This document shows positions 6,308-6,750 of a DNA stretch of 6,750 nt, one piece after another. The notes below the pieces were generated by a model. That model saw nothing but the letters and a program-made list of their open reading frames with translations, made no database searches and was not told the origin of the DNA. Source of the DNA: Syntrophaceae bacterium UBA4059 (GTDB taxonomy: Bacteria; Desulfobacterota; Syntrophia; Syntrophales; Smithellaceae); assembly GCA_002382045.1 (NCBI GenBank), contig DFZJ01000051.1:1-6750 (forward strand). The letters run 5' to 3'. Every line of letters starts with the position of its first letter. The first letter of the stretch is position 1. Position numbers and translations under genes: made by a program.

Positions 6308-6338
6308 TTGACATAATCGATTGAGCATGGTTTATAAG
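6308..6338 (+). promoter_or_regulatory. Candidate promoter for the CorC-like gene
   Basis: TTGACA at 6308-6313 is a perfect -35 box. The best -10 match is TATAAG at 6333-6338 (five of six), but the spacer of 19 nt is longer than ideal. TTTATA at 6331-6336 gives a 17-nt spacer with only three matches. Because a strong terminator lies just upstream, this gene needs its own promoter and this is the only good candidate. Transcription would start near 6345, almost at the proposed start codon. Confidence 0.5.
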
Positions 6339-6346
6339 CGACTATT

Positions 6347-6750
6347 ATGGAGAAAATGTCTAAACTGTATTTCTGGCGCAAACAGGAACATATTCGTCGG
6401 GAAATTTTTTCAATATTAGCGAAGGGTCAGAAAAAGGGTGTGTTGGATGAATCTTCCAGAAAGATGATCGAAAATATCCTTAACTTTTCCTCGATTCTGG
6501 TCCGGGAAATCATGATTCCCCGAACGGATATCCTTTCAATCAGCGCGGACGACAGACCGGAAGATATTATTCAGGAACTTGCCAACGCCCATTACACACG
6601 CGTTCCGGTGCACCGGGGATCGGTCGATAATATTATCGGCATTTTGAATATTAAAGACCTGCTTAAAACCTGGTCACAGAACATGACAACCGTTGATATT
6701 TTATCGCATCTGACAAAGCCCTATTACATTCCCGAAACGAAGAACGCTCA
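6347..6750 (+). CDS. CorC/YbeX-like CBS-domain protein, 5' part only
   Basis: The first 134 codons of a gene cut by the window end. The product resembles the cytosolic CorC/YbeX (HlyC/CorC) family of roughly 290 residues. The usual label is magnesium/cobalt efflux accessory protein, though E. coli YbeX has also been linked to ribosome or RNA metabolism. Visible features are a short charged N-terminus, a helical segment ending VLDESSRKMIENIL, and the family motif VREIMIPRTDI (52-62). The first CBS repeat follows, with TRVPVHRG (84-91) and IIGILNIKDLL (96-106). No DUF21 membrane domain precedes the CBS region, which separates it from the CNNM/TlyC-type membrane paralogues. An in-frame TAA at 6335-6337 limits the start to ATG 6347 or ATG 6356. 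Neither is well served: GGAG at 6349-6352 lies only 3 nt before 6356. In many proteobacteria this gene is near ybeY and lnt, which could be looked for downstream. Confidence 0.88.
   Translation, partial: MEKMSKLYFWRKQEHIRREIFSILAKGQKKGVLDESSRKMIENILNFSSILVREIMIPRTDILSISADDRPEDIIQELANAHYTRVPVHRGSVDNIIGILNIKDLLKTWSQNMTTVDILSHLTKPYYIPETKNA

Noticed and set aside
1..6750. A novel system, CRISPR array, insertion sequence or riboswitch
   Set aside because: No regularly spaced repeats, transposase motifs, long terminal inverted repeats or recognisable riboswitch cores were seen. Nearly all the window is accounted for by conserved housekeeping genes.

Overview
This window is a compact bacterial housekeeping locus. 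It holds tRNA-Leu(UAG), then tig-clpP-clpX-lon on the + strand, then a tRNA-Val(UAC)/tRNA-Asp(GUC) pair with its own terminator, and then the 5' part of a CorC/YbeX-like CBS-domain gene that runs off the right edge. Everything recognised lies on the + strand. I found no mobile element, CRISPR array, phage gene or defence system. The one unassigned item is a possible short gene tail at the left edge.

Organism: a Gram-negative-type bacterium of intermediate to slightly AT-rich composition. All three tRNA genes encode their 3' CCA. The order tig-clpP-clpX-lon is widespread in bacteria. Together with a following CorC-like gene, the protein sequences suggest Desulfobacterota (the former Deltaproteobacteria, perhaps Syntrophus-like). 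That placement is an impression from gene order and protein style, not a proof.

Layout: positions 1-222 are mostly noncoding and AT-rich. They contain two palindromes and a sigma70-type promoter (-35 at 178-183) that should drive tRNA-Leu (223-307). No terminator separates this tRNA from tig (351-1661, GTG start), so both may share a transcript. tig, clpP (1674-2291) and clpX (2288-3547) are tightly packed: the clpP ribosome binding site overlaps the tig stop, and clpX overlaps clpP by 4 nt. lon (3572-5980) follows clpX after 24 nt. A second strong promoter (-35 at 6004-6009) precedes tRNA-Val (6057-6132) and tRNA-Asp (6160-6236), which end at a clear intrinsic terminator (6244-6280). A third, weaker promoter precedes the CorC-like gene (6347 to the window end).

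Together the four protein genes cover the life cycle of cytosolic proteins. Trigger factor meets nascent chains at the ribosome exit. ClpX unfolds selected or tagged proteins and feeds them to the ClpP chamber. Lon degrades damaged and regulatory proteins on its own. All catalytic and nucleotide-binding residues I checked are present, so all four should be active. The notable points are regulatory or small: the tRNA-mRNA linkage, a possible second clpX start, a Met in the ClpP-binding loop of ClpX, and a possibly near-leaderless CorC-like mRNA.
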